Shown here in pieces: positions 36,709 to 47,509 of a stretch of 64,000 nucleotides of DNA. The notes beneath the pieces were generated by a model that worked only from the letters and a program-made list of their open reading frames with translations, searched no databases and had not been told where the DNA came from. Source of the stretch: Bowdeniella nasicola. Its GTDB lineage: Bacteria > Actinomycetota > Actinomycetes > Actinomycetales > Actinomycetaceae. Position 1 is the stretch's first letter; the number at the start of each line of letters is the position of its first letter. Location: positions 62,001 through 126,000 of the forward strand of contig NZ_FNQV01000008.1 of NCBI RefSeq assembly GCF_900107735.1, given 5' to 3'. Both the position numbers and the translations under genes were made by a program.

Positions 36709-39543
36709 CTAGAGAATCTCCTTCAGGTACTGGCCGGTGTAGGACGTCTTCACCTTGGCGACGTCCTCAGGTGTTCCTTCGGCAATGACTTGGCCGCCAC
36801 CATCTCCGCCCTCCGGACCCATGTCAATCACCCAGTCGGCGTTCTTAATGACGTCGAGATTGTGCTCGATGACGATGACCGTGTTGCCTTTATCGACGAG
36901 GGACTGGAGCACGAGGAGCAGCTTGCGGATGTCCTCGAAGTGGAGGCCCGTGGTTGGCTCGTCGAGCACATAGATCGAGCGGCCGTTGGATCGCCGGTGC
37001 AACTCGGATGCGAGCTTGACGCGCTGCGCCTCGCCGCCCGACAGGGTCGGCGCGGATTGCCCTAGCCGGACGTAACCAAGACCGACGTCCGTGAGCGTCG
37101 TGAGATGACGCGCGATCGCGGGAACATTGGCGAAGAAATCCGCAGCCTCGCTGATCGGCATATCGAGGACTTCGGCCACGTTCTTTCCCTTGAACCGAAT
37201 CTCCAAGGTTTCGCGGTTATAGCGCGCTCCATTACAGACTTCGCACGGGACGTAGACATCGGGCAAGAAGTTCATTTCGATCTTGATCGTGCCGTCACCA
37301 CTGCAGGCTTCACAGCGCCCACCCTTGACGTTGAACGAGAACCGACCCGGTCCGTAGCCACGGACCTGAGCTTCAGGGGTTTGGGCGAAGAGTTTACGGA
37401 CGTGGTCCCACACTCCCGTGTATGTCGCAGGGTTCGAGCGCGGTGTCCGGCCGATGGGTGACTGATCGACGTGGACGACCTTATCGAGATGCTCCACCCC
37501 AGTGACCCGAGTGTGGCGACCCGCAGGCGTCCGATTCTTGTTCAATTCCCGGGCAAGGACGCGGTACAAAATGGAGTTGACCAGTGTTGACTTGCCGGAA
37601 CCGGAGACACCTGTGACCGCGATGAGTGTCGACAGCGGGAACGAGACGGTGACGTCCTTCAGGTTATTCTCGCGCGCACCGGTGACCGTGAGCTCGCGTT
37701 CGGGATCGACCTCGCGACGCTTGGTCGGGGTTTCAATGGCTCGCCTCCCGGCAAGATAGTCCCCTGTGACGGACTCCTTGGCCTTCAGCAGGCCGGCGTA
37801 GGTTCCCGAGTGGACGATGCGACCGCCATGTTCGCCGGCACCCGGACCGATGTCCACGACCCAATCGGCGGTGCGGATGGTGTCTTCGTCATGTTCGACA
37901 ACGATGAGAGTGTTGCCGAGATCGCGCAACCGCGTCAGGGTATCGATGAGCTTGCGATTATCACGCTGATGCAACCCGATAGAGGGCTCGTCGAGGACAT
38001 AGAGGACGCCGACCAGGCCGGAGCCAATCTGAGTAGCCAGACGGATACGCTGGGCCTCACCGCCGGAGAGCGTGCCGGCCGAACGCGAGAGCGTCAGGTA
38101 TGTCAAGCCAACGTCGACGAGGAAGCCGAGGCGGGCGTTGATCTCCTTGAGGACCTGCCCGGCAATAGCCGCTTCCCTGCCAGTGAGGTCGAGGGTCGCA
38201 AGGAAGTCCCGCGCATTTTCGATCGACATTCCCGTCACATCGGCTATCGATTTCCCACCGATCGTGACGGCGAGGACTTCGGGTTTCAGACGGGCGCCAC
38301 CGCAGGTCGGGCACGGGACTTCGCGCATGTAGCCCTCGTAGCGTTCACGGGAGTTCTCCGACTCGGTTTCCGCGTGTTTGCGCTCAATGAAGGTCACCAC
38401 GCCCTCAAATCCCGTGGAGTACTGCCGCTCGCGACCCCACCGGTTGCGATAGCGCACGTGGACCTTGTGATTGCGACCGTAGAGCAGCGCCTGCTGGACC
38501 TTCTTCGGCAGATCACGCCACGGCGTATCAACTGAGAATCCCATGTCATCGCCGAGCGCTCGCATCAGCCTAAGGTGGTATTCGCTCGAGCCGCGCATCC
38601 ACGGCGTAATAGCGCCGCCTTCGAGGCTCAGTTCCGGATCTGGGATGACAAGCTCGGGATCGACTTCAAGTCGCGAGCCGATACCGGTGCAGTCCGGGCA
38701 AGCCCCGTAGGGTGCGTTGAACGAGAACGTCCGCGGTTCGATTTCCTCCAGAGTAAGGACGTGATCGTTAGGGCAGGCGCGCTTTTCGCTGAATCGCCGA
38801 CGACGCTCCGGGTCCGCCTCATCTCGGTCAACAAAATCAGCAACGACCAGGCCATCGGCGAGTTCGAGCGCCGTTTCGATTGAGTCCGTCAGGCGATTCT
38901 TGATACTCGGCTTAGCGGCGAGACGATCGATCACTACATCGATGTCGTGCTTGAGTTTCTTTTCTAGCGTCGGGGGCGCATCCAGGCGGATGGCCTCACC
39001 ATCAACGATGGCGCGCGCGAACCCGCGCGATTGCAGTTCGCGGAAGAGCTCGGAGTATTCACCCTTACGACCGCGGATGACGGGCGCAAGGATCTGAAAG
39101 CGTGTCCCCTCGTCCTCTGCCAGCAGCCGGTCAACGATCTGCTGCGGGGTCTGTGCGACGATTCGCTCACCGCACTGAGGACAGTGTTGGATACCCGCCC
39201 GGGCGAAAAGGAGACGGAGGTAGTCGTATACCTCGGTGATGGTGCCAACCGTCGAGCGCGGATTGCGGCTCGTTGATTTCTGATCGATCGAGACCGCGGG
39301 CGAGAGTCCCTCAATGAAGTCAACATCGGGTTTGTCCATTTGCCCGAGGAACTGGCGAGCATAGCTCGACAAAGACTCGACGTAGCGTCGTTGGCCTTCG
39401 GCGAAGATCGTATCGAAGGCGAGGGAGGATTTTCCCGAGCCGGACAATCCGGTAAAGACGATGAGTTCGTCGCGAGGCAGGTCGAGATCGACGCCGGTGA
39501 GATTATGTTCCCGAGCGCCCTGAACAATAAGCCGATCACTCAC
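36709..39543 (-). CDS. uvrA: Excinuclease ABC subunit A
   Basis: Damage-recognition ATPase of nucleotide excision repair. The 944-residue protein has two ABC modules (first P-loop [10 protein letters not shown] at 31-40, second [13 protein letters not shown]), two zinc fingers (CPQCGERI, and [13 protein letters not shown]...CEVC) and two ABC signatures ([31 protein letters not shown]). GTG at 39543 overlaps the upstream ATPase stop by four bases. Confidence 0.97.
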   Translation of the reverse strand: MSDRLIVQGAREHNLTGVDLDLPRDELIVFTGLSGSGKSSLAFDTIFAEGQRRYVESLSSYARQFLGQMDKPDVDFIEGLSPAVSIDQKSTSRNPRSTVGTITEVYDYLRLLFARAGIQHCPQCGERIVAQTPQQIVDRLLAEDEGTRFQILAPVIRGRKGEYSELFRELQSRGFARAIVDGEAIRLDAPPTLEKKLKHDIDVVIDRLAAKPSIKNRLTDSIETALELADGLVVADFVDRDEADPERRRRFSEKRACPNDHVLTLEEIEPRTFSFNAPYGACPDCTGIGSRLEVDPELVIPDPELSLEGGAITPWMRGSSEYHLRLMRALGDDMGFSVDTPWRDLPKKVQQALLYGRNHKVHVRYRNRWGRERQYSTGFEGVVTFIERKHAETESENSRERYEGYMREVPCPTCGGARLKPEVLAVTIGGKSIADVTGMSIENARDFLATLDLTGREAAIAGQVLKEINARLGFLVDVGLTYLTLSRSAGTLSGGEAQRIRLATQIGSGLVGVLYVLDEPSIGLHQRDNRKLIDTLTRLRDLGNTLIVVEHDEDTIRTADWVVDIGPGAGEHGGRIVHSGTYAGLLKAKESVTGDYLAGRRAIETPTKRREVDPERELTVTGARENNLKDVTVSFPLSTLIAVTGVSGSGKSTLVNSILYRVLARELNKNRTPAGRHTRVTGVEHLDKVVHVDQSPIGRTPRSNPATYTGVWDHVRKLFAQTPEAQVRGYGPGRFSFNVKGGRCEACSGDGTIKIEMNFLPDVYVPCEVCNGARYNRETLEIRFKGKNVAEVLDMPISEAADFFANVPAIARHLTTLTDVGLGYVRLGQSAPTLSGGEAQRVKLASELHRRSNGRSIYVLDEPTTGLHFEDIRKLLLVLQSLVDKGNTVIVIEHNLDVIKNADWVIDMGPEGGDGGGQVIAEGTPEDVAKVKTSYTGQYLKEIL

Positions 39544-41978
39544 CCCTTGATCGTAGGCGCACCATCGCCATTTCGCACACGTGTTCTATGCGAGAGTCGC
39601 CACACGAGGATTGCGCCGACGGCACCGACGCCGATCACCAGGCCCCAGCCTTGCCACGACGGGAGATCCAGAGCTGCGAATCTCCGCAGCGGCGGAATCG
39701 CCAAAATCGCTAACACGGCAGCGACCATGGCGGCGAGGAGACCTGCCCGCCACGTCGGCCTGCCTGCGCTCGTTGTCAGTGGTTGGCAGAACAGCCCAAG
39801 CAGCGTGAGTGCGATGATCAGGGTGGTGAGCATCGTTGCGGCAAAGGCCTGCTCGCGCGTCAGCGCGAAGGGTGGGTCCAAGGCCAGGCCCTGCACCACC
39901 AGCACTGCGACCGCAATAACTGCCCCCGCCGGGGCGGCGAGGCTGACGACGCGCCTGAGGAACCCTGGTCGGTAGCGGCGCGTATTGGGGGCGAGCGCGA
40001 GGACGAACGCAGGAATCCCGATCGACAGCGAACCGATGATCGTCAGGTGGCGGGGCAAGAACGGATAGGTGAAGGCGAGCCCCGAGGTTGCTACCGCGAG
40101 CAGGATCGCATACATCGTTTTCGTTAAGAACAGCGCGGAGACGCGTTCCATATTAGCCATGACTCGCCTGCCCTCGGCCAGGACGTGCGGCAGTACGGAA
40201 AACTTACCGGACAGCAGGACGAGTCGGGCCACGGCCTTTGTCGCGCGGGCGCCGTTGTCCATCGCGATGCCGAGGTCGGCTTCCTTCAGCGCCAGCGAGT
40301 CGTTCACGCCATCGCCCGTCATTCCGACCACGTGCTCTTCGGATTGCAGCGCCAAGACGATGTCCCGCTTTTGCTCCGGCGTCACGCGTCCGAGGACGTC
40401 AACGTCCTTCAGGGCAGCAGCCAGCTCAGCCCGTTCCGCGTCCGTGGGGGTTTCCCTCGCGGGATACGGTAGCGAGCGCGCATCCCGCACCCGCGGATGG
40501 CCATCGGCGATCCCGACGTTCGCGGCCACCGCACCGGCCGTGGCCGGGTGGTCACCCGAGATGACGAGCAGCCTGATCCCCTGCTCCGTGAGGTAAGCGA
40601 AGGTCTCATGCGCGTCGGGACGCAATTCCTCACCGATGACAATAAGCACCCGCAGCTGGAAGTCTGGCCGAGCGGCCCCCGCAGACTCGTGCGCGGCGGC
40701 GCTGGCAAAGGCGACGACGCGGTAACCCTCCGCCGCGATGCCTCGCGCCCGAGCCACCTCATCGCCTGCCAACAGCACGTCGGGCGCGCCCAGCGCATAG
40801 GTCGTCTCCCCCACCCGGATGGAACCAAATTTCCGGGTGGAATCAAATGCGGCGTAATCACATGTCGGTAGGTCGTCTTGCTCCGGCAACGTGCGGACAT
40901 AATCGTCGAGCGCCTCCGCCGTCGCGTTGCCGCGGTCGGCACACAGGGCAGCAAGCGCGCTGCGTTCGGCAGTATCGAGCGGTTTCCCGTCATCGTCGAG
41001 ATACCGCACCGCCATGGCGCCGGTCGTCAGCGTGCCGGTCTTATCTAGGCATAAGGTATCGACTCGAGCAAGAACTTCGACGGCCGGCAGCTCCTGAACA
41101 ATCGCGCCGCGGCGTGCCAGCTTCGCGCCGGCGACGGCGAAGTTCATTGAGGTAAGCAATACGAGACCCTGGGGAATCATCCCGACGACGGCAGCGACCC
41201 CGAGCACCACAGCGGGCTTCCACTGGCCCGAATCGATCGCTTCGCCCACGCTGCCGTGCGCCCGCAGTTGGGAGAACATGACGAGCAGCGCCAGCGGCAC
41301 GATGATCCACGACAGCCGCGTCAGGATGTAGTCGATGCCATCGGCGAGTTCGGAGCGCACCTTGCGGTAGCTACGTACCTGCGCAGCCAGCTGATTCGCA
41401 TAGGAATCGGGGCCGATGCGATTTGCCTCAACCAGCGCACTTCCGGCAACGACGGCTGAGCCCGAGAGCACCTTGTCCCCGGTGTGCTTATACAGCGCGT
41501 CGGACTCCCCTGTCAGAATCGACTCATCAACCCGCAGATTCTCGGTGTGCGCGACCCGCCCATCGACGGGAATCTGATCACCCAGTTTGACCTCGACGAG
41601 GTCGCCAAGCACGATATCTTGCGCGGGAATTGTGACACCCTCGCCATCTCGGATTACTCGCGCGGTGGGGGCGTCCAGGATCGCGACGTTATCGAGGACT
41701 CGCTTGGCTCGAATCTCTGCGATCGTACCGATCGCAGTGTTAAAAATGAGGACGACGCCGAAGACGGCATCCTGCCACTGCCCCACGAGCAGCACAATGA
41801 CGACGGCCACCGCGAGGATCGCGTTAAAAACCGTAAAGATATTCGACCGGAGGATCTCGCCCGTCGTGCGGCCATGCGGCGTCGCCGCCCGGTTCGTGTG
41901 ACCGGCTTGAATCTGGGCGGAGACCTCGGCACCGGTCAGCCCGGACAGGACTGACACGCCCCCTGTGCTGGTGTTCAT
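39540..41978 (-). CDS. Cation-translocating P-type ATPase (CtpE-like)
   Basis: Membrane ATPase of the P-type family. The 812-residue protein has the phosphorylation site [11 protein letters not shown], the dephosphorylation motif [16 protein letters not shown] and about ten membrane helices. The helix before the phosphorylation domain reads [13 protein letters not shown], as in mycobacterial CtpE, reported to move Ca2+; the ion here is not proven. It lacks heavy-metal binding domains. It is coupled to uvrA by GTGA. TAAGCT lies six bases before its ATG. Confidence 0.88.
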   Translation of the reverse strand: MNTSTGGVSVLSGLTGAEVSAQIQAGHTNRAATPHGRTTGEILRSNIFTVFNAILAVAVVIVLLVGQWQDAVFGVVLIFNTAIGTIAEIRAKRVLDNVAILDAPTARVIRDGEGVTIPAQDIVLGDLVEVKLGDQIPVDGRVAHTENLRVDESILTGESDALYKHTGDKVLSGSAVVAGSALVEANRIGPDSYANQLAAQVRSYRKVRSELADGIDYILTRLSWIIVPLALLVMFSQLRAHGSVGEAIDSGQWKPAVVLGVAAVVGMIPQGLVLLTSMNFAVAGAKLARRGAIVQELPAVEVLARVDTLCLDKTGTLTTGAMAVRYLDDDGKPLDTAERSALAALCADRGNATAEALDDYVRTLPEQDDLPTCDYAAFDSTRKFGSIRVGETTYALGAPDVLLAGDEVARARGIAAEGYRVVAFASAAAHESAGAARPDFQLRVLIVIGEELRPDAHETFAYLTEQGIRLLVISGDHPATAGAVAANVGIADGHPRVRDARSLPYPARETPTDAERAELAAALKDVDVLGRVTPEQKRDIVLALQSEEHVVGMTGDGVNDSLALKEADLGIAMDNGARATKAVARLVLLSGKFSVLPHVLAEGRRVMANMERVSALFLTKTMYAILLAVATSGLAFTYPFLPRHLTIIGSLSIGIPAFVLALAPNTRRYRPGFLRRVVSLAAPAGAVIAVAVLVVQGLALDPPFALTREQAFAATMLTTLIIALTLLGLFCQPLTTSAGRPTWRAGLLAAMVAAVLAILAIPPLRRFAALDLPSWQGWGLVIGVGAVGAILVWRLSHRTRVRNGDGAPTIKG

Positions 41979-41984
41979 GCCCTT

Positions 41985-41990
41985 AGCTTA
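41985..41990 (-). promoter_or_regulatory. -10 element TAAGCT, candidate leaderless promoter of the P-type ATPase
   Basis: TAAGCT, six bases (AAGGGC), then ATG at 41978. AAGG in the spacer is too close to act as a normal Shine-Dalgarno. Confidence 0.45.
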
Positions 41991-42039
41991 GGTCCCGCGC
42001 CCACTGGCGGCCCGCCGTGAGGACGGCCACAATGGGCAC

Positions 42040-42678
42040 ATGGTCATAGTGGAGAGCACCGAAGTCACCATCACGCGACTCGTGGTCGGTTCGATGGACA
42101 ACAACGTCTACCTCGTGCGCGATACCGAGTCCGGTCGCGTCATCATTATCGACGCCGCCGACGATGTCGAGGCAATCGTCGATGCCTGCCAGGACGATTT
42201 CGGCAACGTCCGCGTCGAACGCATCATCACCACCCATCGGCACGCCGATCACATCAAGGCGCTCGGCGCCGTCGCCGCCCGCACGGCCTCCAAAGCATTT
42301 GCTGGCGTTAACGACGCCCAAGCGATCCAGGACGCGACCGGAGTTGTCCAGCATCCGCTCGCCGATGGCGACCAGATCCGCCACGGCCGCGTCATCATGG
42401 ACGTCATCGAGCTCGTGGGGCACACCGAGGGCGGCATCGCCCTCATCCTCAAGCCGCTCACTCACCCACCGGTCGTGATCTCCGGGGACTCGCTATTTCC
42501 CGGTGGCGTTGGCAAGACGAACTCGCGGGAGGATTTCGACCGGCTGCTCGCCGATGTCGAGGCCAAGATCTTCGCGAAGCTCCCCGATGAGGCAGTCGTG
42601 CTGCCCGGTCACGGCGATGCGACGACGCTCGGCGCCGAACGAGGGAGCATTCCGGCCTGGCGCGAACGCGGCTGGTAG
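42040..42678 (+). CDS. MBL-fold metallo-hydrolase (glyoxalase II-like)
   Basis: A 212-residue metallo-beta-lactamase-fold hydrolase with the metal motif THRHADH at 65-71, GHTEGGIAL, SGDSLFPGGVGKT and LPGHGDATTLGAE. The family includes hydroxyacylglutathione hydrolases; the substrate here is unknown. It is divergent from the ATPase and convergent with the DMT transporter (4 bases between stops). CACAAT lies six bases before the ATG, a weaker version of the leaderless arrangement. Confidence 0.88.
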   Translation: MVIVESTEVTITRLVVGSMDNNVYLVRDTESGRVIIIDAADDVEAIVDACQDDFGNVRVERIITTHRHADHIKALGAVAARTASKAFAGVNDAQAIQDATGVVQHPLADGDQIRHGRVIMDVIELVGHTEGGIALILKPLTHPPVVISGDSLFPGGVGKTNSREDFDRLLADVEAKIFAKLPDEAVVLPGHGDATTLGAERGSIPAWRERGW

Positions 42679-42682
42679 CGAC

Positions 42683-43624
42683 TCAGCTCTCGTCGGGCCA
42701 CCACAGCTGGTGGCGGCGCCGGCGCCGCACGATGCGCATGCTCGCTTCGATCGCGAGCACGGCGACGGCGAGCCAGATCAGGCCATAGGTCGGTAACTCT
42801 GCGGGCTCGATCGATTCCCCGAGCAACGTAAAAGCGACGATGACGAGCAGGACCGGTTCGAGGTAGCTCAGCAGCCCGAACAGCGCGAACGGCAGCCAGA
42901 TCTGGGCCCCGGTGTAGATCGCCATCGCCCCTGCGGACAGCACTCCCAATCCCCCGATGAAAGCGACGGCCTGCCAGCTTGCGACGGCACTCAGCGAGCC
43001 GGGATTCCCCACGATGATGATCGACAGCGGCACCATGAGCCCCATCTCGGCCCACAGCGCCGACGAGGACGCCATCGACGCAAGGCGCCGCAGGACGAAG
43101 TAGGCGGGATAGCCGATCGCGACGACAAGAGTCACCCACCCCAGCCCCCCGGAGCGCACGATCTCGTATCCGACGCCAAGCGCAGCGAGCCCGGTCGCGA
43201 CGCCCTGGCCGCGGGTGATCGATTCGCGAAAACCCACACGGCCGATAACGATCATGACGAGCGGCATGAGGAAATAGCCGAGTGAGAGTTCTGCGGTGCG
43301 CCCGGCGCCCGGAGCCCAGGTAAAGAGCACCATCTGGGCGGTGAGCAGCGCCGCGTTGATCACGAGCACGGGGATGCGCCACCACGAGTGCGTCAACGTC
43401 GTAACGAACCGGACGATGCGCGGCCACCTGCCGGAGAGCACCATGGCAGCGGTCAGAGCGGGAAACGTGAGCAGCAACCGCCAGCCAAAGATCTCCCAGC
43501 CGCCAAGAAAACTAGCAAGGAGATCGGAGTAGAAGGCGAGGACGCCAAACAGGACCGAGGCGCCAATTGACGCCATGACGCCCCGCGAGAAGTGGGGCGA
43601 GGTCGACGCCGTCGCGGGGCTCAC
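42683..43624 (-). CDS. DMT-superfamily (EamA/RarD-like) transporter
   Basis: A 313-residue membrane protein with about ten hydrophobic segments and the FGVLAFYSDLL / GWEIFGWRLLLTFP start typical of RarD-type permeases, ending in a basic, His/Trp-containing tail. Substrate is unknown. It starts with GTG and lies between uvrB and the MBL gene. Confidence 0.85.
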   Translation of the reverse strand: MSPATASTSPHFSRGVMASIGASVLFGVLAFYSDLLASFLGGWEIFGWRLLLTFPALTAAMVLSGRWPRIVRFVTTLTHSWWRIPVLVINAALLTAQMVLFTWAPGAGRTAELSLGYFLMPLVMIVIGRVGFRESITRGQGVATGLAALGVGYEIVRSGGLGWVTLVVAIGYPAYFVLRRLASMASSSALWAEMGLMVPLSIIIVGNPGSLSAVASWQAVAFIGGLGVLSAGAMAIYTGAQIWLPFALFGLLSYLEPVLLVIVAFTLLGESIEPAELPTYGLIWLAVAVLAIEASMRIVRRRRRHQLWWPDES

Positions 43625-43643
43625 ATCAGATCACCCCGCCCGC

Positions 43644-45737
43644 TCACTGCGCGGCCCTCATCTGACGCAGCTCCTTTTTCAGGTCCGAGATCTCATCGCG
43701 CAACCGCGCCGCGAGCTCGAACTGCAACTCGGCTGCGGCCCCGCGCATCTGCTCCGATAGGTCCTCGATGAGCGTGACGAGATCCCCTTCGGACTCGGTC
43801 ACGACGCGTTGGCGGACCTTGGAGCCCGCCTTCTTTCGTTCCGCAGCGCTCGGACCGCTACCGGCTCCGCGATAGCCACCGGCGAGCAGCTCAGCCGTGT
43901 CAATGTCCTCGCGGGCGAGCATGTCGGTAACGTCGGCGATCTTCTTGCGCAGCGGCTGCGGATCGATGCCGTGTTCGGTGTTGTAGGCGATCTGTTTGGC
44001 GCGGCGCCGCTCGGTTTCATCGATCGCGACCCGCATCGCCTCGGTAACCTTGTCGGCGTACATATGAACTTCACCCGTGACGTTACGAGCGGCGCGCCCG
44101 ATTGTCTGAATGAGGGACTTGGCCGATCGCAAGAAGCCCTCTTTGTCGGCGTCCAGGATCGCGACGAGTGAGACCTCGGGCAGGTCGAGTCCCTCGCGCA
44201 GCAGGTTGATACCGACGAGAACATCGAACTGGCCAAGGCGCAGCTCACGCAGCAGCTCGACGCGGCGCAGCGTGTCGACATCCGAGTGCAGGTACTGGAC
44301 CTTCACGCCCTTATCGAGCAGATAGTCGGTGAGGTCCTCCGCCATCTTCTTCGTCAGGGTCGTCACGAGCACGCGCTCATCGCGTTCGACGCGGGCCGTG
44401 ATCTCTCCGAGCAGATCGTCGATCTGCCCCTCGGTGGGCTTGACGACGACCTTCGGGTCGACCAGCCCGGTGGGGCGAATGATCTGTTCCACGACGCCGT
44501 CGGCCTGGCTGAGCTCGTAGTCGCCGGGAGTGGCGGACATGTAGACGGTTTGGCCGATCCGTTCGAGGAACTCGTCCCAGCGCAGCGGGCGGTTATCGAG
44601 CGCGCTCGGCAGCCGGAAGCCATGATCCACGAGGGTGCGCTTGCGCGAGGCATCGCCTTCGAACATTGCCCCGATCTGCGGCACCGTCACGTGCGACTCG
44701 TCGATGACGAGCAGGAAGTCCTCCGGGAAGTAGTCCAGTAGCGTGTGCGGCGCTGTGCCCGGACCGCGGCCGTCGATATGGCGCGAATAGTTCTCAATTC
44801 CGGCGCACGTGCCGACCGTACGCATCATTTCCAGGTCGTAAGTGGTGCGCATCCGCAGCCGCTGGGCTTCCAGCAGCTTGCCCTGCGTCTCGAGTTCGGC
44901 CAGCCGCTCGGCGAGCTCGGCCTCGATGTCCTTCATGGCGCGTTCCATGCGTTCCGGGCCCGCTACGTAGTGGGAGGCTGGGAAAAGGAAGACCTGCTCG
45001 GTTTCTGCCACGACGTCGCCCGTGAGCGGGTGCAACGTCGCGAGGGCATCGATCTCATCGCCGAACATCTCGATGCGGATCGCTAGTTCCTCGTAGACGG
45101 GGATGATCTCGATGGTGTCGCCGCGGACCCGGAAGGTACCGCGTGTGAAGGCCAGATCGTTGCGGGTGTATTGCATGCTGACGAATTGGCGCAGCAGATC
45201 GTCGCGATCGATCTGCATCCCCACGTGCAACGGCACCATTCGGTCGACGTACTCCTGCGGCGTACCAAGGCCATAGATGCACGAGACCGAGGCAACGACG
45301 ACGACATCGCGGCGAGTCAACAGCGCGTTCGTGGCCGAGTGCCGCAGCCGCTCGACCTCGTCGTTGATCGATGAGTCCTTTTCGATATAGGTATCGGTCT
45401 GCGGGACGTAGGCCTCAGGCTGGTAGTAGTCGTAGTAGGAAACGAAGTATTCGACCGCGTTATTGGGCAGCAGCTCGCGAAGTTCCGCGGCGAGCTGAGC
45501 GGCCAGCGTCTTATTCGGCGCCATGATGAGCGTCGGTCGCTGGACCTGCTCGATCAACCACGCGGCCGTCGCCGACTTACCGGTGCCCGTCGCGCCGAGC
45601 AGGACCATGTCCTTCTCGCCCGCATTGATGCGCTCGGTGAGTTCTTTGATCGCGCTCGGCTGGTCGCCGGACGGCGTGAAGTCGGAGATAACCTCGAGCC
45701 GGTTGGGAGTGCGAACGATGTCGGAAACTGGGCGCAT
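43644..45737 (-). CDS. uvrB: Excinuclease ABC subunit B
   Basis: Helicase-like subunit that verifies damage and recruits UvrC. The 697-residue protein has Walker [14 protein letters not shown] at 48-60, [12 protein letters not shown] (the beta-hairpin), Walker [10 protein letters not shown], the helicase motif [17 protein letters not shown] and a C-terminal UVR motif ([20 protein letters not shown]). It starts 25 bases after the TerC-family gene; TACCCT is six bases before the ATG. Confidence 0.97.
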   Translation of the reverse strand: MRPVSDIVRTPNRLEVISDFTPSGDQPSAIKELTERINAGEKDMVLLGATGTGKSATAAWLIEQVQRPTLIMAPNKTLAAQLAAELRELLPNNAVEYFVSYYDYYQPEAYVPQTDTYIEKDSSINDEVERLRHSATNALLTRRDVVVVASVSCIYGLGTPQEYVDRMVPLHVGMQIDRDDLLRQFVSMQYTRNDLAFTRGTFRVRGDTIEIIPVYEELAIRIEMFGDEIDALATLHPLTGDVVAETEQVFLFPASHYVAGPERMERAMKDIEAELAERLAELETQGKLLEAQRLRMRTTYDLEMMRTVGTCAGIENYSRHIDGRGPGTAPHTLLDYFPEDFLLVIDESHVTVPQIGAMFEGDASRKRTLVDHGFRLPSALDNRPLRWDEFLERIGQTVYMSATPGDYELSQADGVVEQIIRPTGLVDPKVVVKPTEGQIDDLLGEITARVERDERVLVTTLTKKMAEDLTDYLLDKGVKVQYLHSDVDTLRRVELLRELRLGQFDVLVGINLLREGLDLPEVSLVAILDADKEGFLRSAKSLIQTIGRAARNVTGEVHMYADKVTEAMRVAIDETERRRAKQIAYNTEHGIDPQPLRKKIADVTDMLAREDIDTAELLAGGYRGAGSGPSAAERKKAGSKVRQRVVTESEGDLVTLIEDLSEQMRGAAAELQFELAARLRDEISDLKKELRQMRAAQ

Positions 45738-45743
45738 GCTCCC

Positions 45744-45749
45744 AGGGTA
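45744..45749 (-). promoter_or_regulatory. -10 element TACCCT, candidate leaderless promoter of uvrB
   Basis: TACCCT, six bases (GGGAGC), then the uvrB ATG. GGGAG in the spacer ends one base before the ATG, too close for normal Shine-Dalgarno use. Confidence 0.4.
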
Positions 45750-45762
45750 GTTGACGGCGCTG

Positions 45763-46767
45763 CTACCGGTCGGACAGGCTCGGTTTCTTCTTCTCTCGGC
45801 GTGATGCCATGAGCGAGGCCACTGTCGTAATTAGCAGTGCGCCGGCAATGACCCCGAGCGAGACGGAGATCGGGACGTGGGGCGCCCAGTCAAAGGGCTG
45901 GCCCCCGTTGATGAAGGACAGCGAGTTCGTGTGCATTGCTTCAAAGATGAGCTTGACGCCGATGAAACCGAGGATGAAGGCGAGCCCGTAGGGCAGGTAG
46001 ATGAGCCGGTCGAGCAAGCCGCCAAGCAGGAAGTAGAGCTGACGCAGCCCCATGAGCGCGAACAGGTTGGTGGAAAAGACGACGAACGGGTCCTTCGTCA
46101 GACCAAAGATCGCGGGGATCGAGTCGAGAGCGAAGAGTAGGTCCGTGGAACCGAGCGCCAGGATGACGACGAGCATCGGGGTCCACAGCTTCTTGCCGTC
46201 GACAACGGTGCGCAGCTTCATGCCGTCGTACTTATCGTGGATCGGTAGGACCCGGCGCAGCGCGCGGATCGCGAAGTTCTCCTTGTAATCGCTCTCGTCC
46301 TCGCCGTGGGAGCGGATGAGCGAAATCGCGGTCCAGATGAGGAAGATGCCGAAGATGAAGAACACCCAGGAGAATCGCGAGATGACGGCGGCACCGATGA
46401 GGATCATGATGCCGCGCAAGACCAGCGCGATGATGATGCCAATCATCAGGACCTCCTGCTGACGGTTCGGCGGCACCTTAAAGCGCGACAGGATGATGAC
46501 GAAGATGAAAAGGTTATCGACGCTCAGCGAGTACTCGGTGAGCCAACCGGCGTAAAACTCGGTGGCGACCTGGGCGTTGGCGACGAGGTAGAGCACGCCA
46601 CCGAAGATCAGCGCGGCCGAGACGTAGATCGAGACCCAGATTGTGCATTCGCGCATCGTCGGGATGTGTGGACGGCGCACCACCCACAGGAGGTCGAAGA
46701 TGATGACGGCGCACATGACGCCAAGCGCGATGGCCTCAAAGGTCCAAGATAAGTGTGCAGATCCCAA
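45763..46767 (-). CDS. TerC-family integral membrane protein, likely Mn2+ exporter
   Basis: A 334-residue protein with about nine membrane helices and the conserved acidic motifs [10 protein letters not shown] and [11 protein letters not shown] of the TerC/Alx family. Family members include riboswitch-controlled Mn2+ exporters. The start is TTG at 46767, with AAAGG seven bases upstream; no ATG or GTG gives the family N-terminus. The gene is preceded by a yybP-ykoY riboswitch, which supports a role in manganese homeostasis rather than tellurite resistance. Confidence 0.9.
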   Translation of the reverse strand: MGSAHLSWTFEAIALGVMCAVIIFDLLWVVRRPHIPTMRECTIWVSIYVSAALIFGGVLYLVANAQVATEFYAGWLTEYSLSVDNLFIFVIILSRFKVPPNRQQEVLMIGIIIALVLRGIMILIGAAVISRFSWVFFIFGIFLIWTAISLIRSHGEDESDYKENFAIRALRRVLPIHDKYDGMKLRTVVDGKKLWTPMLVVILALGSTDLLFALDSIPAIFGLTKDPFVVFSTNLFALMGLRQLYFLLGGLLDRLIYLPYGLAFILGFIGVKLIFEAMHTNSLSFINGGQPFDWAPHVPISVSLGVIAGALLITTVASLMASRREKKKPSLSDR

Positions 46768-46784
46768 TGGGGAGCCTTTCGGTT

Positions 46785-46791
46785 GAGGGGA
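46785..46791 (-). promoter_or_regulatory. Candidate switch strand of the manganese riboswitch
   Basis: In the RNA this is UCCCCUC, an exact complement of GAGGGGA (46895-46889) at the 5' end of the aptamer. Pairing would break stem P1, so this is a plausible off/on switch helix just ahead of the ribosome-binding region. Inference from complementarity only. Confidence 0.4.
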
Positions 46792-46802
46792 CGGGAAACC
46801 GG

Positions 46803-46897
46803 GCGAGGTCTCTTCCGCCTGGTCTGGCTCCGGGTCCGAGCACGCTGCCTCGCGCGCTGTGATGACGGACTACCGGTCGCGGGAATACTCCCCTCGT
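46803..46897 (-). promoter_or_regulatory. yybP-ykoY (manganese) riboswitch aptamer
   Basis: On the minus-strand RNA, CGAGG (46896-46892) opens stem P1 and continues into the conserved loop GGGGAGUA (46893-46886). A long arm follows: GUCCG-UCAUCAC-AGCGCGC...GCGUGCU-CGGAC, with the UCAUCAC internal loop. It ends with AGAGACC running into CCUCG, which closes P1. GGGGAGUA and the AGACC strand are the Mn2+-binding loops of this riboswitch class. It lies about 36 bases before a TerC-family gene, its usual partner. Its first 28 or so bases are inside the coaE coding sequence. Confidence 0.85.
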
Positions 46898-47508
46898 CGG
46901 TCATCATAACGTGACTGGGGACTAAGCTCGCGCCACAACTCATCGACCGCGGTGAGCATCGCGTCACGTGGCAGCGTTGAGTCGATGACGTAGGTCGCAA
47001 TGGCGCGCCGCTGCGCATCGCTTGCTTGGGCTCGGATGCGCGCGAGTGCGTCTTCTCGCGTCATCCCGCGCGTTGTCATGAGGCGGCCCAGGCGGGTTTC
47101 CTCATCGGCTTCAACGGTGATGATGACGTCGAAGAAACCTGCCATCGAGGATTCCGCGAGCAGGGGAACGTCGTGGACCGTGATGGTATCTGGCGGTGCG
47201 GCCGCATCCAGGTCGCGTGCCCGCTGGCGGATGAGGGGGTGAGTGATGTCGTTCAGATCCGCGCGCGCCTGCGGATCGGAAAAGACGAGTGCGGCAAGGG
47301 CCCCCCGGTCGAGGTCTCCGCTAGCAGTGAGGACCTTGGGTCCGAATCGCTCAACAATGTACTCCAGGCCCTGACTTCCCGGTGCAACGACCTCACGCGC
47401 CAGCACGTCATAGTCGATGAGGATGGCGCCGCGGCGGACCAGGTGGGAGGCCACGGTCGATTTGCCGGCGGCGATTCCACCGGTCAGTCCGATACGTAGA
47501 GCGGGCAT
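46870..47508 (-). CDS. coaE: Dephospho-CoA kinase
   Basis: Last step of coenzyme A synthesis. The 212-residue protein has the P-loop GLTGGIAAGKST at 7-18, DYDVLAREVV and VHDVPLLAES (Walker B region). ATG at 47508 starts one base after the siderophore reductase gene stop; the longer frame is rejected. The last codons (YDDRRGEYSRDR) also encode the 5' strand of the downstream manganese riboswitch, which may explain this unusual C-terminus. Confidence 0.95.
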   Translation of the reverse strand: MPALRIGLTGGIAAGKSTVASHLVRRGAILIDYDVLAREVVAPGSQGLEYIVERFGPKVLTASGDLDRGALAALVFSDPQARADLNDITHPLIRQRARDLDAAAPPDTITVHDVPLLAESSMAGFFDVIITVEADEETRLGRLMTTRGMTREDALARIRAQASDAQRRAIATYVIDSTLPRDAMLTAVDELWRELSPQSRYDDRRGEYSRDR

Positions 47509-47509
47509 G

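Noticed and set aside
46768-46872. Separate small gene between coaE and the TerC-family gene
   Set aside because: The sequence is fully explained by the manganese riboswitch and its expression platform.
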